DNA from: DASSBG01 sp965651365
Lineage (GTDB): Bacteria; Pseudomonadota; Gammaproteobacteria; Xanthomonadales; Rhodanobacteraceae
Reading direction: 5' to 3'
Assembly (NCBI GenBank): GCA_965651365.1
Contig: CBFGSA010000011.1
Coordinates: forward strand, 1 to 37,485
Length of the DNA: 37,485 bases
Notes under the pieces: generated by a model
Database searches by the model: none
What the model was told of the DNA's origin: nothing
What the model saw: the letters and a program-made list of their open reading frames with translations, nothing else
Shown here: positions 16,632 through 25,317 of the stretch, one piece after another
Position numbering within the stretch: the stretch's first letter is position 1
How the letters are laid out: every line of letters starts with the position of its first letter
Program-made: the position numbers and the translations under genes

Positions 16632-18074
16632 CTATTTCAAGCCCAGCGCCCGCGCCACGCCTGCGCCGTATTCGGGATCAGCCTTGGTGCAATGCTCGAT
16701 GTGGCGTCGCTGGACCGTTTCGGTAACGCCCTGCATGGCGCGCGCGGTGTTTTCGAACAGCGCCTTTTTCTCATCCGCATCCATTTGCCGGAACAGGTCG
16801 CCCGGTTGCGAGAAATAGTCATCATCCTCGCGATGGTTCCAGTGATCGGCCGCTCCCTCGATGCTCAGCGGCGGCTCGCGAAAGTCCGGCTGCTCGCGCC
16901 ACTGGCCGAGACTGTTGGGCTCGTAGCCGATGGTGCCGCCGGCATTGCCATCAACGCGCATCTGGCCGTCACGGTGATAGCTGTGGAAAGGACAGCGCGG
17001 CTTGTTTACCGGAATCTGGTGGTGATTGACGCCCAGTCGGTAGCGTTGCGCATCGCCGTAGGAAAACAGCCGCGCCTGGAGCATCTTGTCTGGCGAGAAG
17101 CTGATGCCGGGCACCACCTGGGCCGGATTGAAGGCGCTCTGCTCGACGTCGGCGAAAAAGTTTTCCGGATTCCGGTTGAGCTCCATCACGCCCACCTCGA
17201 TCAAAGGGTAATCCCTGTGTGGCCAGACCTTGGTCAGATCGAACGGGTTGTAGGGCACGGTCGAGGCATCGGCCTCCGGCATGATCTGCACACACAGCTT
17301 CCATTTTGGAAAATCACCGCGCTCGATGGCATCAAACAGGTCGCGTTGGTGCGACTCGCGGTCCTTGCCGATCAGCTCTTCGGCTTGGGCGTCGGTCAGG
17401 TTCTTGATCGGCTGTTGGCAAACGAAGTGGAACTTGACCCAGAAGCGCTCGTTGTCGGCATTGACAAAGCTGAACGTGTGCGATCCGAAACCGTGCATGT
17501 GACGATAGCTGGCCGGAATGCCGCGCTCGCTCATCACGATGGTGACCTGGTGCAGTGCCTCGGGCAGTGATGTCCAGAAATCCCAGTTGTTCTGCGCGCT
17601 GCGCATGTTGGTGCGCGGATCGCGCTTGACCGCGTGGTTCAGGTCCGGGAACTTCAGCGGGTCGCGCAGGAAGAACACCGGGGTGTTGTTGCCGACCAGG
17701 TCCCAGTTGCCCTCCTCGGTATAAAACTTCACGGCGAACCCGCGGATGTCGCGCTCGGCATCGGCGGCGCCGCGTTCGCCGGCCACGGTCGTGAAGCGTG
17801 CGAACAGCTCGGTCTGCTTGCCCACCTCGGAGAACAACTTTGCACGGGTGTATTGACTGATGTCATGCGTGACGGTGAAGCGGCCGAAAGCACCCGAGCC
17901 CTTGGCGTGCATGCGCCGCTCGGGGATGACTTCGCGGTCGAAATGGGCCAGTTTTTCCAGCAGCCACACGTCCTGCAACAGTGCCGGGCCACGCGGGCCG
18001 GCGGTCATGGTGTTCTGGTTGTCCGCGACCGGTGCGCCGGCGGCGGTCGTGAGTCGGGATGGCTTGTCGTTCAT
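16632..18074 (-). CDS. katA: Monofunctional haem catalase (small-subunit clade)
   Basis: 480 residues, the usual length of clade 3 catalases. Active-site H56 lies in FDREVIPERRMHAKGSGAFG, the catalytic Asn is N129 or N130 in VGNNTPVFFLRDP, and the proximal haem ligand is Y339 with R335 in RLFSYGDAQRYRLG. It breaks hydrogen peroxide into water and oxygen in the cytoplasm. NADPH-binding-type segments (HGFGSHTFSFVN, VKFHFVCQQPIKNLT) are present. It is a single-gene unit with a hairpin at its 3' end and a plausible OxyR site upstream. It is divergent from thyA. Confidence 0.96.
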   Translation of the reverse strand: MNDKPSRLTTAAGAPVADNQNTMTAGPRGPALLQDVWLLEKLAHFDREVIPERRMHAKGSGAFGRFTVTHDISQYTRAKLFSEVGKQTELFARFTTVAGERGAADAERDIRGFAVKFYTEEGNWDLVGNNTPVFFLRDPLKFPDLNHAVKRDPRTNMRSAQNNWDFWTSLPEALHQVTIVMSERGIPASYRHMHGFGSHTFSFVNADNERFWVKFHFVCQQPIKNLTDAQAEELIGKDRESHQRDLFDAIERGDFPKWKLCVQIMPEADASTVPYNPFDLTKVWPHRDYPLIEVGVMELNRNPENFFADVEQSAFNPAQVVPGISFSPDKMLQARLFSYGDAQRYRLGVNHHQIPVNKPRCPFHSYHRDGQMRVDGNAGGTIGYEPNSLGQWREQPDFREPPLSIEGAADHWNHREDDDYFSQPGDLFRQMDADEKKALFENTARAMQGVTETVQRRHIEHCTKADPEYGAGVARALGLK

Positions 18075-18130
18075 GGATGGTCTCCTGATGGGGTTGTCCC
18101 GCAGTCAAGATACTTCGCGTATTGAATTGG

Positions 18131-18172
18131 CGGAAATTGATTGTTTGAAGGGCAGGCATAGATATTGACTAT
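18131..18172 (-). promoter_or_regulatory. Candidate OxyR site upstream of katA
   Basis: ATAGATATTGACTAT (18158-18172) has the ATAG-N7-CTAT form of an OxyR half-operator. At the expected 22-bp offset toward katA, ATTGAT at 18136 differs from ATAGNT at one base. A possible -35 (TTTCCG, plus 18131-18136) and -10 (TATCTT, plus 18107-18112) follow with an 18-bp spacer. The arrangement, activator site next to the -35 of a catalase gene, is what OxyR activation requires. Confidence 0.45.
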
Positions 18173-18258
18173 GGAGATTGGGTGCGTGCGGATGTCGGGA
18201 GTACGGCATGGGCGGCGTTGTGCTGTAAAGCTCGGGCCGCGGCGGTTATGCTTGCCCG

Positions 18259-19053
18259 ATGCAAGCCTATCTCGACCTGCTGAAGCACGTGCTGGAGCAC
18301 GGTGCCGTCAAATCCGATCGCACCGGCACCGGCACGCGCAGCGTGTTCGGCTACCAGATGCGTTTTGATCTGGCCGAGGGCTTTCCGCTGGTGACGACCA
18401 AGAAGCTGCACCTGCGCTCGATCATCCATGAGCTGTTGTGGTTCCTGCGCGGCGAGACCAACATTGCCTATCTGAAGCAGCACGGCGTCAGCATCTGGGA
18501 CGAGTGGGCGGACGAGAACGGCGATCTGGGTCCGGTGTACGGACGCCAGTGGCGCGCCTGGCGCGGCGCCGACGGCAGCATGCATGACCAGATGAGCTGG
18601 CTGGTCGAGGAAATCCGCCGCAACCCCGATTCGCGTCGTCTGGTGATCAGCGCCTGGAACGTGGCCGAGCTGGCCGACATGGCGCTGATGCCCTGCCACT
18701 GCCTGTTCCAGTTCTACGTGACGGACGGGAAGCTGAGCTGCCAGCTCTACCAGCGCTCCGGCGACATTTTCCTCGGTGTGCCGTTCAATATCGCGAGCTA
18801 CGCGCTGCTGACCCACATGCTGGCTCAGGTGTGTGATCTCCAGGTGGGCGATTTCGTGCATACCCTGGGAGATGCCCACCTGTATTCCAACCATCTGGAT
18901 CAGGCCCGCGAACAGCTCACGCGCACGCCGCGTCCGGCCCCGCGGCTGAAGCTCAAGCCGGATATCCGCTCGCTGTTCGATTTCGGTTTTGAGGATATCG
19001 CGATCGAAAACTACGACCCGTATCCGGCCATCCGCGCGCCGGTGGCGGTTTAG
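18259..19053 (+). CDS. thyA: Thymidylate synthase
   Basis: 264 residues, as in E. coli ThyA. It makes dTMP from dUMP with methylenetetrahydrofolate. Visible landmarks are SDRTGTGTRSVFG with the phosphate-binding Arg (R21), the LWFLRGETNI and IWDEWAD segments, and catalytic C146 in ALMPCHCLFQF. RRLVISAWNVAEL (127-139), GDIFLGVPFNIASYALLTHM and the final APVAV are all canonical. It is the first gene of a thyA-folA-mutT cluster. Four bases separate it from folA, whose ribosome site must lie in the thyA 3' end, so coupled translation is likely. Confidence 0.97.
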   Translation: MQAYLDLLKHVLEHGAVKSDRTGTGTRSVFGYQMRFDLAEGFPLVTTKKLHLRSIIHELLWFLRGETNIAYLKQHGVSIWDEWADENGDLGPVYGRQWRAWRGADGSMHDQMSWLVEEIRRNPDSRRLVISAWNVAELADMALMPCHCLFQFYVTDGKLSCQLYQRSGDIFLGVPFNIASYALLTHMLAQVCDLQVGDFVHTLGDAHLYSNHLDQAREQLTRTPRPAPRLKLKPDIRSLFDFGFEDIAIENYDPYPAIRAPVAV

Positions 19054-19057
19054 CCCG

Positions 19058-19543
19058 ATGGCGGTACACCTGATCGCGGCCATTGACCGCAATCGCGCCA
19101 TAGGCAGGGACGGCAGCATGCCCTGGCACCTGCCGGACGACTTCCGCCACTTCAAGGCCCTGACCCTGGGCCACCCGGTGTTGATGGGACGCAAGACCGC
19201 GCTCAGCATTGGCAGAGCCTTGCCGGGCCGGCCCAATTGGGTGCTAAGCCGAAGTGGCCAGGCGCCGTTTGCCGAACAGTGGGTACTGCGTTCGCTCGAC
19301 GAGGCGCTGGAAAAGGCCGGCAACCTCGAACTCATGGTCATCGGCGGCGGCGACATCTATGCCCAGACCCTGCCGTTGGCCGGATTTTTGCACCTGACCG
19401 AAGTCGACACCGTGATCGGGGACGCCGACACCTGGTTTCCCGAAATCGACCGCAACGACTGGCGCGAAACCACCCGCCAGCACCACCCGGCCGACGCGCG
19501 CCACGCCCACGCCTTCGACTTCGTCGACTACCAGCGCCGGTGA
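19058..19543 (+). CDS. folA: Dihydrofolate reductase
   Basis: 161 residues from ATG 19058, four bases after the thyA stop; an upstream in-frame ATG lies inside thyA and is rejected. The sequence opens AVHLIAAIDRNRAIGRDGSMPWHLPDDF, with D28 in the position of the catalytic acid of E. coli DHFR. LMGRKTALSIGRALPGRPNWVLSR and VIGGGDIYAQTLPLA are the NADPH-binding motifs. It regenerates tetrahydrofolate from the dihydrofolate that ThyA produces, hence the conserved pairing. It is the trimethoprim target in the family. Confidence 0.97.
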   Translation: MAVHLIAAIDRNRAIGRDGSMPWHLPDDFRHFKALTLGHPVLMGRKTALSIGRALPGRPNWVLSRSGQAPFAEQWVLRSLDEALEKAGNLELMVIGGGDIYAQTLPLAGFLHLTEVDTVIGDADTWFPEIDRNDWRETTRQHHPADARHAHAFDFVDYQRR

Positions 19544-19563
19544 CGCCGGTGCCGGACCGGGAA

Positions 19564-19977
19564 ATGCCATTGAAGGTCGTCGCCGGGATCTTGCGCGACG
19601 ACGCGGGCGCAGTGCTGCTGGCGCAGCGCCCTGCGGGGCGTCACATGGCCGGCATGTGGGAGTTTCCCGGTGGCAAGTGCGAGGCCGGAGAAGATCCGGT
19701 AACGGCGTTGCGGCGTGAACTGGATGAGGAACTTGCACTGCAGACGCTGGCATGTCGCTGGCTGCTCACCGTGCCCTGGCGATATCCGGAGCACAGCATC
19801 GAACTGATGGCGTTCGAGGTGTTGAAATGGCAGGGGCAGCCGCGCCCCTGCGAGGGCCAGGCCCTGCGCTGGCTGGCACCTGCAGAAATGAACCCAGACA
19901 CCATGGCACCCGCCGACCGACCCGTGCTGGCGGCATTGCTGGCAAAACGCGCCGGCTCCGTCACTGGCGCTCCTTGA
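19564..19977 (+). CDS. mutT: MutT-type Nudix hydrolase (8-oxo-dGTP diphosphatase)
   Basis: 137 residues from ATG 19564. GTG codons at 19540 (overlapping the folA stop as GTGA) and 19549 are alternative starts. The Nudix box is complete, GKCEAGEDPVTALRRELDEE (37-56), with E52, E55 and E56 for magnesium. VVAGILRDDAGAVLLAQRP and GMWEFPGGK are MutT-like, and the short C-terminal domain ends RWLAPAEMNPDTMAPADRPVL. It cleanses oxidised dGTP, which fits the nucleotide-pool context of thyA and folA. The last residues (GSVTGAP) and the stop are encoded inside a 36-bp interspersed repeat, so the C-terminus may be a late addition. Confidence 0.87.
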   Translation: MPLKVVAGILRDDAGAVLLAQRPAGRHMAGMWEFPGGKCEAGEDPVTALRRELDEELALQTLACRWLLTVPWRYPEHSIELMAFEVLKWQGQPRPCEGQALRWLAPAEMNPDTMAPADRPVLAALLAKRAGSVTGAP

Positions 19978-19985
19978 GTCGGCCT
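19950..19985 (+). repeat. 36-bp interspersed repeat, copy 2, over the mutT stop
   Basis: Matches the reverse complement of 10034-10069 at 32 of 36 positions; core CTCCGTCACTGGCGCTCCTT. It includes the last nine sense codons of mutT and its stop. Confidence 0.75.
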
Positions 19986-20229
19986 GCCGTTGGCAAGGCC
20001 CGCTCAAGCCCGAAGGGCGGAGCGGGCGTCTGGGAGGCTCCACTTAAAAGCTGCAATAGCCTGATCTGAGGCTTGCAACCATCCATGGTGGCTATTGTCC
20101 GGCCGCGCCTTCCCTGGCGCGTCGTTCGCCGGCTGCGAACTGCCGCTGGCAATTCGGTCCGGCTCACCCCGAGTCCCGCAGCCAAAGTGTTCCTGCGGCA
20201 GCGTGCGCCCACACAGTTGACGATAGCGC
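19978..20229. other. Gap between mutT and the prolyl-4-hydroxylase homologue
   Basis: 252 bp between convergent genes. It starts with the end of the 36-bp repeat, then has the hairpin GCCCGCTC (about 20000-20007) with GAGCGGGC (about 20022-20029), which could stop mutT transcription though no T-tract follows. A minus-strand open frame crosses the rest but shows no family features and is not called. Confidence 0.4.
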
Positions 20230-21090
20230 TCATGTGTCCTCGTGATACGGTCGTTCGCGCAGCCAGCGGGTGGCGATCCACTTTTCGCCGCGCTCGACCG
20301 GCAAGCCGGCGTGCAGAGCGGGTTTGTCGCCGGTCTCGTAGGCAAAGTACACGGCGCTGCCGCGTTGCGCCGCCACGGTCAGACCGACGTGCGGAAAATA
20401 AGTGCCGCCGCCGGCTTCTGGCGTGTTGAGGTACAGGATGACGCTGGCGATGCGCTGGCCGCCGACGCGGGTGACCTTCGCGTAGCTCGGCTGGTCTGGC
20501 TCGAACCAGTCCTGGTGCGGGGCGTAGTGCTGGTCGGGCTGGTAGTTGAGGATCTGCAGTGCCTCGCCGTGTTCGACCGGCAGGTTCACGAGCTTGGCGA
20601 TGCGCTGCTCGATGGTCTGGATCAGCCCGTTTTCGCCGATGTGGAAAAACATTCCGCTGGAGGTGCGTGCGTCGTCGATTTGCTGCTCGCCGCTGGAATC
20701 GACGGTCAGGGCACGGTTGAGGCGCGGCCGGGCCAGTTCGATCAGTGCCTCGCATTCCTCGGTGTCCAGCACATTGTGCAGCACCCGCAGCACGGGCACG
20801 CGCAGGCTGGCGCCGACCGTGATGCGGCGTCCGTCGATGTCGACATGAGGCGCTTCCGGCGGCTGTGTGCGCAAGCCCTCGCCCGCCTTGCGCGCAGACG
20901 GCGCGCTGGCCGACTTGTCGACCGCCACATCCAGTGCGATGGCCGGGCGGTTCAGCACTTCGGCCAGAATGCGGCGGCTGTGCCGCCGACCGTAGCCGGC
21001 CTGCTCCATCATGTCCAGCATCACGGCAATGTCATGGCCCGCGCGGCTCATGCCCGTGATCCACTGGCGCAGTTTGGCTTGAACTTTCAT
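20230..21090 (-). CDS. Prolyl-4-hydroxylase-like 2OG-Fe(II) oxygenase
   Basis: 286 residues. The C-terminal two thirds is a P4H catalytic domain: iron ligands H192 and D194 (HYAPHQDWF) and H260 (PALHAGLPV), with K270 (GEKWIATRW) to hold 2-oxoglutarate. RTSSGMFF, ILNYQPDQHY, ASVILYLNTPEAGGGTYFP and GSAVYFAYE are typical. The first roughly 85 residues are helical, with GHDIAVMLDMMEQAGYGRRHSRRILAEVLN, and could recognise the substrate. There is no signal peptide, so it is cytoplasmic. Bacterial relatives hydroxylate prolines in proteins; EF-Tu is a known target in Pseudomonas. It is distinct from the PKHD enzyme at 28573. The substrate here is unknown. Confidence 0.88.
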   Translation of the reverse strand: MKVQAKLRQWITGMSRAGHDIAVMLDMMEQAGYGRRHSRRILAEVLNRPAIALDVAVDKSASAPSARKAGEGLRTQPPEAPHVDIDGRRITVGASLRVPVLRVLHNVLDTEECEALIELARPRLNRALTVDSSGEQQIDDARTSSGMFFHIGENGLIQTIEQRIAKLVNLPVEHGEALQILNYQPDQHYAPHQDWFEPDQPSYAKVTRVGGQRIASVILYLNTPEAGGGTYFPHVGLTVAAQRGSAVYFAYETGDKPALHAGLPVERGEKWIATRWLRERPYHEDT

Positions 21091-21125
21091 GCGCTCAGTC
21101 TACCGGGCATGCCACGAGTGGCGAT

Positions 21126-21189
21126 TGCAGGAGTCATGCGCGCGATGGGACTTCGGGTATCCGCATCGCAGCCATGGGCCGCTCTTGCA
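21126..21189. repeat. REP-like palindromic element, copy B
   Basis: The same element as 10099-10166, with four bases missing from the left arm. The right arm CATCGCAGCCATGGGCCGCT and the loop TTCGGG are conserved. It lies between the prolyl oligopeptidase gene and the P4H-like gene, both minus strand. Confidence 0.75.
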
Positions 21190-21205
21190 GCGATCAATGC
21201 GTGCC

Positions 21206-23347
21206 CTACTGCAGTTCCTGCCACAGGAAGTTCCAGGCCAGGGCGTGCATGTGGGCAGACTGCCTGTTGTCGGCACCGGCGCCGTGACCGCCTTCCAGAT
21301 TCTCGTAGAACCACACGTTCTTGTAGCCCATGTGCTGCATGCGCGCGGCCATCTTGCGCGCCTGGGCCGGGCCGACGCGGTCGTCGCTGGTGGTGGTGTA
21401 GAACAGAACCGGCGGGTAGTCCTGGCCGGGCTTGACGAGCTGGTAGGGCGAGAAGGTCTTGATCCAGGCCCACTGTTTCGGGTCATCCGGATTGCCGTAC
21501 TCGCCGATCCATGACGCGCCGGCGTCGAGGTGGATATAACGCTTCATGTCCAGTAGCGGCACTTCGCAGGCGATCGCGCCGAACAGTCCCGGGTAGCCGA
21601 CCAGCATGTTGCCCATCAGCAGGCCACCGTTGCTGCCGCCTTCGGCACCGAGGTATTTCGGTGCGGTGACGCTGCGCCAGATCAGGTCACGCGCAACGGC
21701 GGCAAAGTCCTCGTAGGCACGCGGGCGGTTTTGCTTGAGTGCCGCCTTGTGCCAACGTGGGCCGTACTCGCCACCGCCACGGATGTTGGCAATCACATAG
21801 ACGCCGCCGCGTTCCAGCCAGGCGCGGCCAATCGAGCCGGAATAGTGCGGCAGCAGGGAAACCTCGAAGCCGCCATAGCCGTACAGCAGAGTGGGGTTGG
21901 TGCCGTTGAGTTGGATGCCCTTGGGCGCGATCTGGAAATAGGGCACCTTCGTGCCGTCCTTGGAACGGGCGAAATGCTGGCTGACGGTGAACTTGGAGGC
22001 ATCGAAGAACGCCGGCTCCTGCTTGATCTTCTCCGGGCCGGCCTTGCCGATCACGCCGCGCTCGAGTGTCGAGGGGGTCAGGAATCCGCTCACATTGAGC
22101 CAGTAGGCATCGCTTGCATCGGGGTCGGTATCGACGACGCGGATCGTGCTCAGCGCCGGAGCGCCGGCCAGCGGCTTGCGTGCCCAGGAACCGTCCGGCT
22201 GCGGGGTCAGCACTTCCAGCCTGCTTTGCACGTCCTTGAGCGTGGTCAGGATCAGGTGGTGGCGGGTCCAGGAATACGAGGACAGCGCAGTGTGCGGATC
22301 GGGCGTGAACAGGGCCTGGAAATCGCGCTTGCCGGCCATGAAATCATCAAACCTGGTGACCAGCAAGGCTCCCGCCGGCCAAGTCTTGCCGCCAGTATTC
22401 CACGGCGACTTGGTTTCCACCAGCATCCATTGGCGGTGCACGCGGGCCTCGGCATCGCTGGGCACGTCGACCTTGACCAGCTTGTCATTCTTGAGCTGGT
22501 ACAGATCGCCATGGAAAAAGTCCTTGGTGACGCGCACGAAGCTGCGCTCGAAGCCGGCGGTGGAATCATGGCCCGCGCCTACGGCAAGGTCGCTCGCCTT
22601 GCCCTCGTAGATGGTTTTCGCATCAGCAAGCGGCGTGCCGCGGGTCCACTTCTTGGCGATGCGCGGGTAGCTGGATTGGGTCATCGAGCCGGAACCGAAG
22701 TCGGTGCCGACAAAAATGTGATCAAGATCAATCCAGGACACCTGGGTCTTGGCTACTGGCAGATGGAAGCCGCCTTTGACAAAGGCCTTGCCGACGGTGT
22801 CAAACTCGCGCACTTCGACTGCATCACCGCCGTCGGGCGACAGTGATACCAGACAGCGGCGGTAATCCGGCTTCAGGCACTGGGCACCCTTGAACACCCA
22901 TTTGTGATTCTCGGCCTTGCCCAATGCGTCGATATCGAGCACCGTTTCCCAGACCGGGTCGGCCTTGCGGTATTCGGCCGGTGTGGTGCGACGCCAGATG
23001 CCGCGCGGGTGCGCGGCATCCTTCCAGAAATTGTAGATGTACCGGCCCATGCGACTGGGCCAGGGAATGCGTGCATCCGAGTCCATCACCGCAAGGATCT
23101 GATCACGGCTGTGGCGAAAGGCGTCGTTGTCGGCAAAGGCTTTTTCGGTCGCGGCATTTTGCATCTTGACCCAGCCCATGGCGCGTTCGCCATGGGTTTT
23201 TTCGAGCCACAGGTAGGGGTCGTTGTTTGCGGGCACGGGCGCTTCCGATGTGGTCCTGGGCGTGGCCGATGATTTGGCGGGTAACTGGGTACAGGCGCCG
23301 AGAGCGAGCGCAAGCATGGTGGCAAGCACAAACTGATTCAGGTTCAT
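21206..23347 (-). CDS. Prolyl oligopeptidase (S9A) lipoprotein
   Basis: 713 residues from ATG 23347; the frame is open far upstream but that part is antisense to the DUF2207 gene. A lipobox LALGAC (signal MNLNQFVLATMLALALGAC) predicts a lipid-anchored periplasmic enzyme. NNDPYLWLEKTHGERAMGWVK is the typical start of S9A peptidases, followed by the beta-propeller. The catalytic alpha/beta domain contains RGGGEYGPRWHKAALKQNR, S572 in EGGSNGGLLMG, D655 in TTSDDRVGPAQ and H688 in EGGHGAGAD. It cleaves peptides after proline, with only short substrates admitted by the propeller. It is of normal length and seems intact. It lies 68 bp after the DUF2207 gene. Confidence 0.94.
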   Translation of the reverse strand: MNLNQFVLATMLALALGACTQLPAKSSATPRTTSEAPVPANNDPYLWLEKTHGERAMGWVKMQNAATEKAFADNDAFRHSRDQILAVMDSDARIPWPSRMGRYIYNFWKDAAHPRGIWRRTTPAEYRKADPVWETVLDIDALGKAENHKWVFKGAQCLKPDYRRCLVSLSPDGGDAVEVREFDTVGKAFVKGGFHLPVAKTQVSWIDLDHIFVGTDFGSGSMTQSSYPRIAKKWTRGTPLADAKTIYEGKASDLAVGAGHDSTAGFERSFVRVTKDFFHGDLYQLKNDKLVKVDVPSDAEARVHRQWMLVETKSPWNTGGKTWPAGALLVTRFDDFMAGKRDFQALFTPDPHTALSSYSWTRHHLILTTLKDVQSRLEVLTPQPDGSWARKPLAGAPALSTIRVVDTDPDASDAYWLNVSGFLTPSTLERGVIGKAGPEKIKQEPAFFDASKFTVSQHFARSKDGTKVPYFQIAPKGIQLNGTNPTLLYGYGGFEVSLLPHYSGSIGRAWLERGGVYVIANIRGGGEYGPRWHKAALKQNRPRAYEDFAAVARDLIWRSVTAPKYLGAEGGSNGGLLMGNMLVGYPGLFGAIACEVPLLDMKRYIHLDAGASWIGEYGNPDDPKQWAWIKTFSPYQLVKPGQDYPPVLFYTTTSDDRVGPAQARKMAARMQHMGYKNVWFYENLEGGHGAGADNRQSAHMHALAWNFLWQELQ

Positions 23348-23415
23348 GGACGTTCCAGGATTGAGGATGTTTGCCACTATGGACGCGATGGATGGCCACG
23401 GCATGGGCCAGAAGT

Positions 23416-25317
23416 TTACCAGCCGCCACCACCGCCGCCACCACCGCCGCCGCCGGAAAAGCCGCCGCCACCACCGCCCGAGCTGGAACCGGGTGCAACC
23501 GAAGATGAGGCGATGGCACTGGACATTCCGGAACTGAGCCCGCTTGAGAAACTGGCAAGGCTGCTGGCGTTGAACGCTCCGATGCCGCTGCCTTGGTACC
23601 AGGCGGGCTGGGCTTGTTGCATCTGCGCAGGTGTCAGGGCGGTGGCGAAGCGCTCGGCCCAGGCGTTGTCGACGCCCAGTGCGACGGCGTAGGGCAGATA
23701 GCGTGCAAACAGTTCCGGGTGCGCTTCGGGCTTGTAGCGCGAATCGAGTTCCTGCTTTTCGGCCACACCCAGGTACCAGCGAAAGCCGTTGATCTTGTCC
23801 AGCAATTTGGCGCCATCCTGGGTCGGCGCCTTCATCCAGTGGTAGAAGGCGAAGTTGGTGGCAAACAGGGCCAGGAACAGCGGCAGGATGGCATAGCCTG
23901 CCAGATGGCCGAACATCGCCAATCCAAAGATCTCGAAAAACACGAAGGGCAAGGCAAACAGCCACATGCCGCCGGCCTTGAAGCGGGACTTGAAACCCTT
24001 GCCGCGGCTTTGGCTGATCGCGGCACTGACCAGGAAAAACACGCCCACGCTCCACAGCGACAGCCACAGCAGCATGAACCATGCGCCTGGATTGGCGCCG
24101 ATCATCAGCAGGCCCAGCATGATCACCGATAGAATCACGCCCGGCCAGAGCCTGGCGCTGTTGGTGAGGAAGTACTTCTTTTCGTAGTGCAGGGCCAGTG
24201 CTTTCTTGTGTGCCGTGCGTGCGGCGCTGACCTCGACGTGGTTGGTGTTCTTGAGGACAAGGGACGGGCCACTGGCAAACAATTGTTGCAGAAGCTTTCG
24301 GTTGTCCGGCGTCAGCCCGGTGTTGCCGGCATCCGCAGTCTGCCTGAGGGTATAGACGTCATCGTCGTCCTGCTCGATGCTGAGCTTGCCTTGGGCAGCC
24401 AGATCCAGCACGCCTGCAGTGAAACAGGTGTTGTCGTAGCCCATCTCGCGCACATAGCGCAGTGCGGCGGCCGAGTCGCCATCGGGTGGCTCGTAGCGGG
24501 CCACCAGCGGGCCGGCGGCCGGATCACGCCCGACCTTGCTCCAGGCCCAGCCGTAGTACAGCCACAGCACGAGCAGCCCCAGCAGGCCCAGCAACAGGTT
24601 GCGATTGTCCTTGAGCAGCCAGGTCGTCTTCTGCACCATGTCCGGTTCGGCGATGATGCCCTTGGGGAATTCCAGCACCACGCTCAGATTCTGGTGCGGG
24701 TCCAGTGGCTGCGTGGTCTTGTAGCTCGCGCCATCGGGCAGGATCCGGGTTTCCAGATTCTTTGCCTTCGAGCCCGTGCCGCCGGTATAGCCGCTGGCCT
24801 CCAGCTCGCCGGCGGGCACATTCTGCGGAAGATGCACGCTGGCGCTGGCCTGATCGATCGGGAAGGCCCAGCCGGTTCCGGTGACATTCCAGTACAGCTC
24901 GTCGTGGTCGGTGAAAAAGCCCAGTTGCCGCGTGGTGCGGTAGCGGATCACATACTCATGCACCCCGTGACTGAGCATGCGGTTCTTGTTGCCGGCATAG
25001 ACGCGGATGCCGTTGTCGCGCCGCTCGGTGTGCCAGTCTTCGGTCTGGCCGTCGCGCGTGACGCCGAGCACCTCGAATCCGATCTTGAGCCGGTTCTTGA
25101 AGCGGTCACGGTAGTCGGTCGGGAAATCCCGGTAGATGCCGCGGTGGATGTTCACGCCCTCGACATTGACGCGAATGTGTTCGGCAACCGTCATGCTGCC
25201 GTCGGCGTTGATGTTGATGTCGGAGTGGTAGGCCAGAACGCGCTCGTCGGCTTGGGCAGGCGGTGTGGCGAGTAGCGCAAGTACGGCAACCACGAGTACA
25301 GAAAGGACAGTCTTCAT
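23416..25317 (-). CDS. DUF2207 membrane protein with Gly-rich tail
   Basis: 633 residues. A signal peptide MKTVLSVLVVAVLALLATPPAQA is followed by the DUF2207 extracytoplasmic domain (YHSDININADGSMTVAEHI, RGIYRDFPT). A membrane segment at about 238-256 (NLLLGLLGLLVLWLYYGWAW) follows, then a cytoplasmic stretch with RYEPPDGDSAAALRYVREMG, and further membrane helices at about 390-470. The C-terminus is Ser-rich and then almost pure Gly (FSGGGGGGGGGGGW), usual for this family. The function is not established; YciQ-like proteins belong here. Its start overlaps the lemA stop by 4 bp (ATGA), so it is translated together with LemA, a pairing seen in many bacteria. Confidence 0.88.
   Translation of the reverse strand: MKTVLSVLVVAVLALLATPPAQADERVLAYHSDININADGSMTVAEHIRVNVEGVNIHRGIYRDFPTDYRDRFKNRLKIGFEVLGVTRDGQTEDWHTERRDNGIRVYAGNKNRMLSHGVHEYVIRYRTTRQLGFFTDHDELYWNVTGTGWAFPIDQASASVHLPQNVPAGELEASGYTGGTGSKAKNLETRILPDGASYKTTQPLDPHQNLSVVLEFPKGIIAEPDMVQKTTWLLKDNRNLLLGLLGLLVLWLYYGWAWSKVGRDPAAGPLVARYEPPDGDSAAALRYVREMGYDNTCFTAGVLDLAAQGKLSIEQDDDDVYTLRQTADAGNTGLTPDNRKLLQQLFASGPSLVLKNTNHVEVSAARTAHKKALALHYEKKYFLTNSARLWPGVILSVIMLGLLMIGANPGAWFMLLWLSLWSVGVFFLVSAAISQSRGKGFKSRFKAGGMWLFALPFVFFEIFGLAMFGHLAGYAILPLFLALFATNFAFYHWMKAPTQDGAKLLDKINGFRWYLGVAEKQELDSRYKPEAHPELFARYLPYAVALGVDNAWAERFATALTPAQMQQAQPAWYQGSGIGAFNASSLASFSSGLSSGMSSAIASSSVAPGSSSGGGGGGFSGGGGGGGGGGGW

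Noticed and set aside
20004..20345. 113-residue minus-strand open frame next to the P4H-like gene
   Set aside because: It overlaps the end of the oxygenase gene and a repeat-containing gap, and has no recognised feature.
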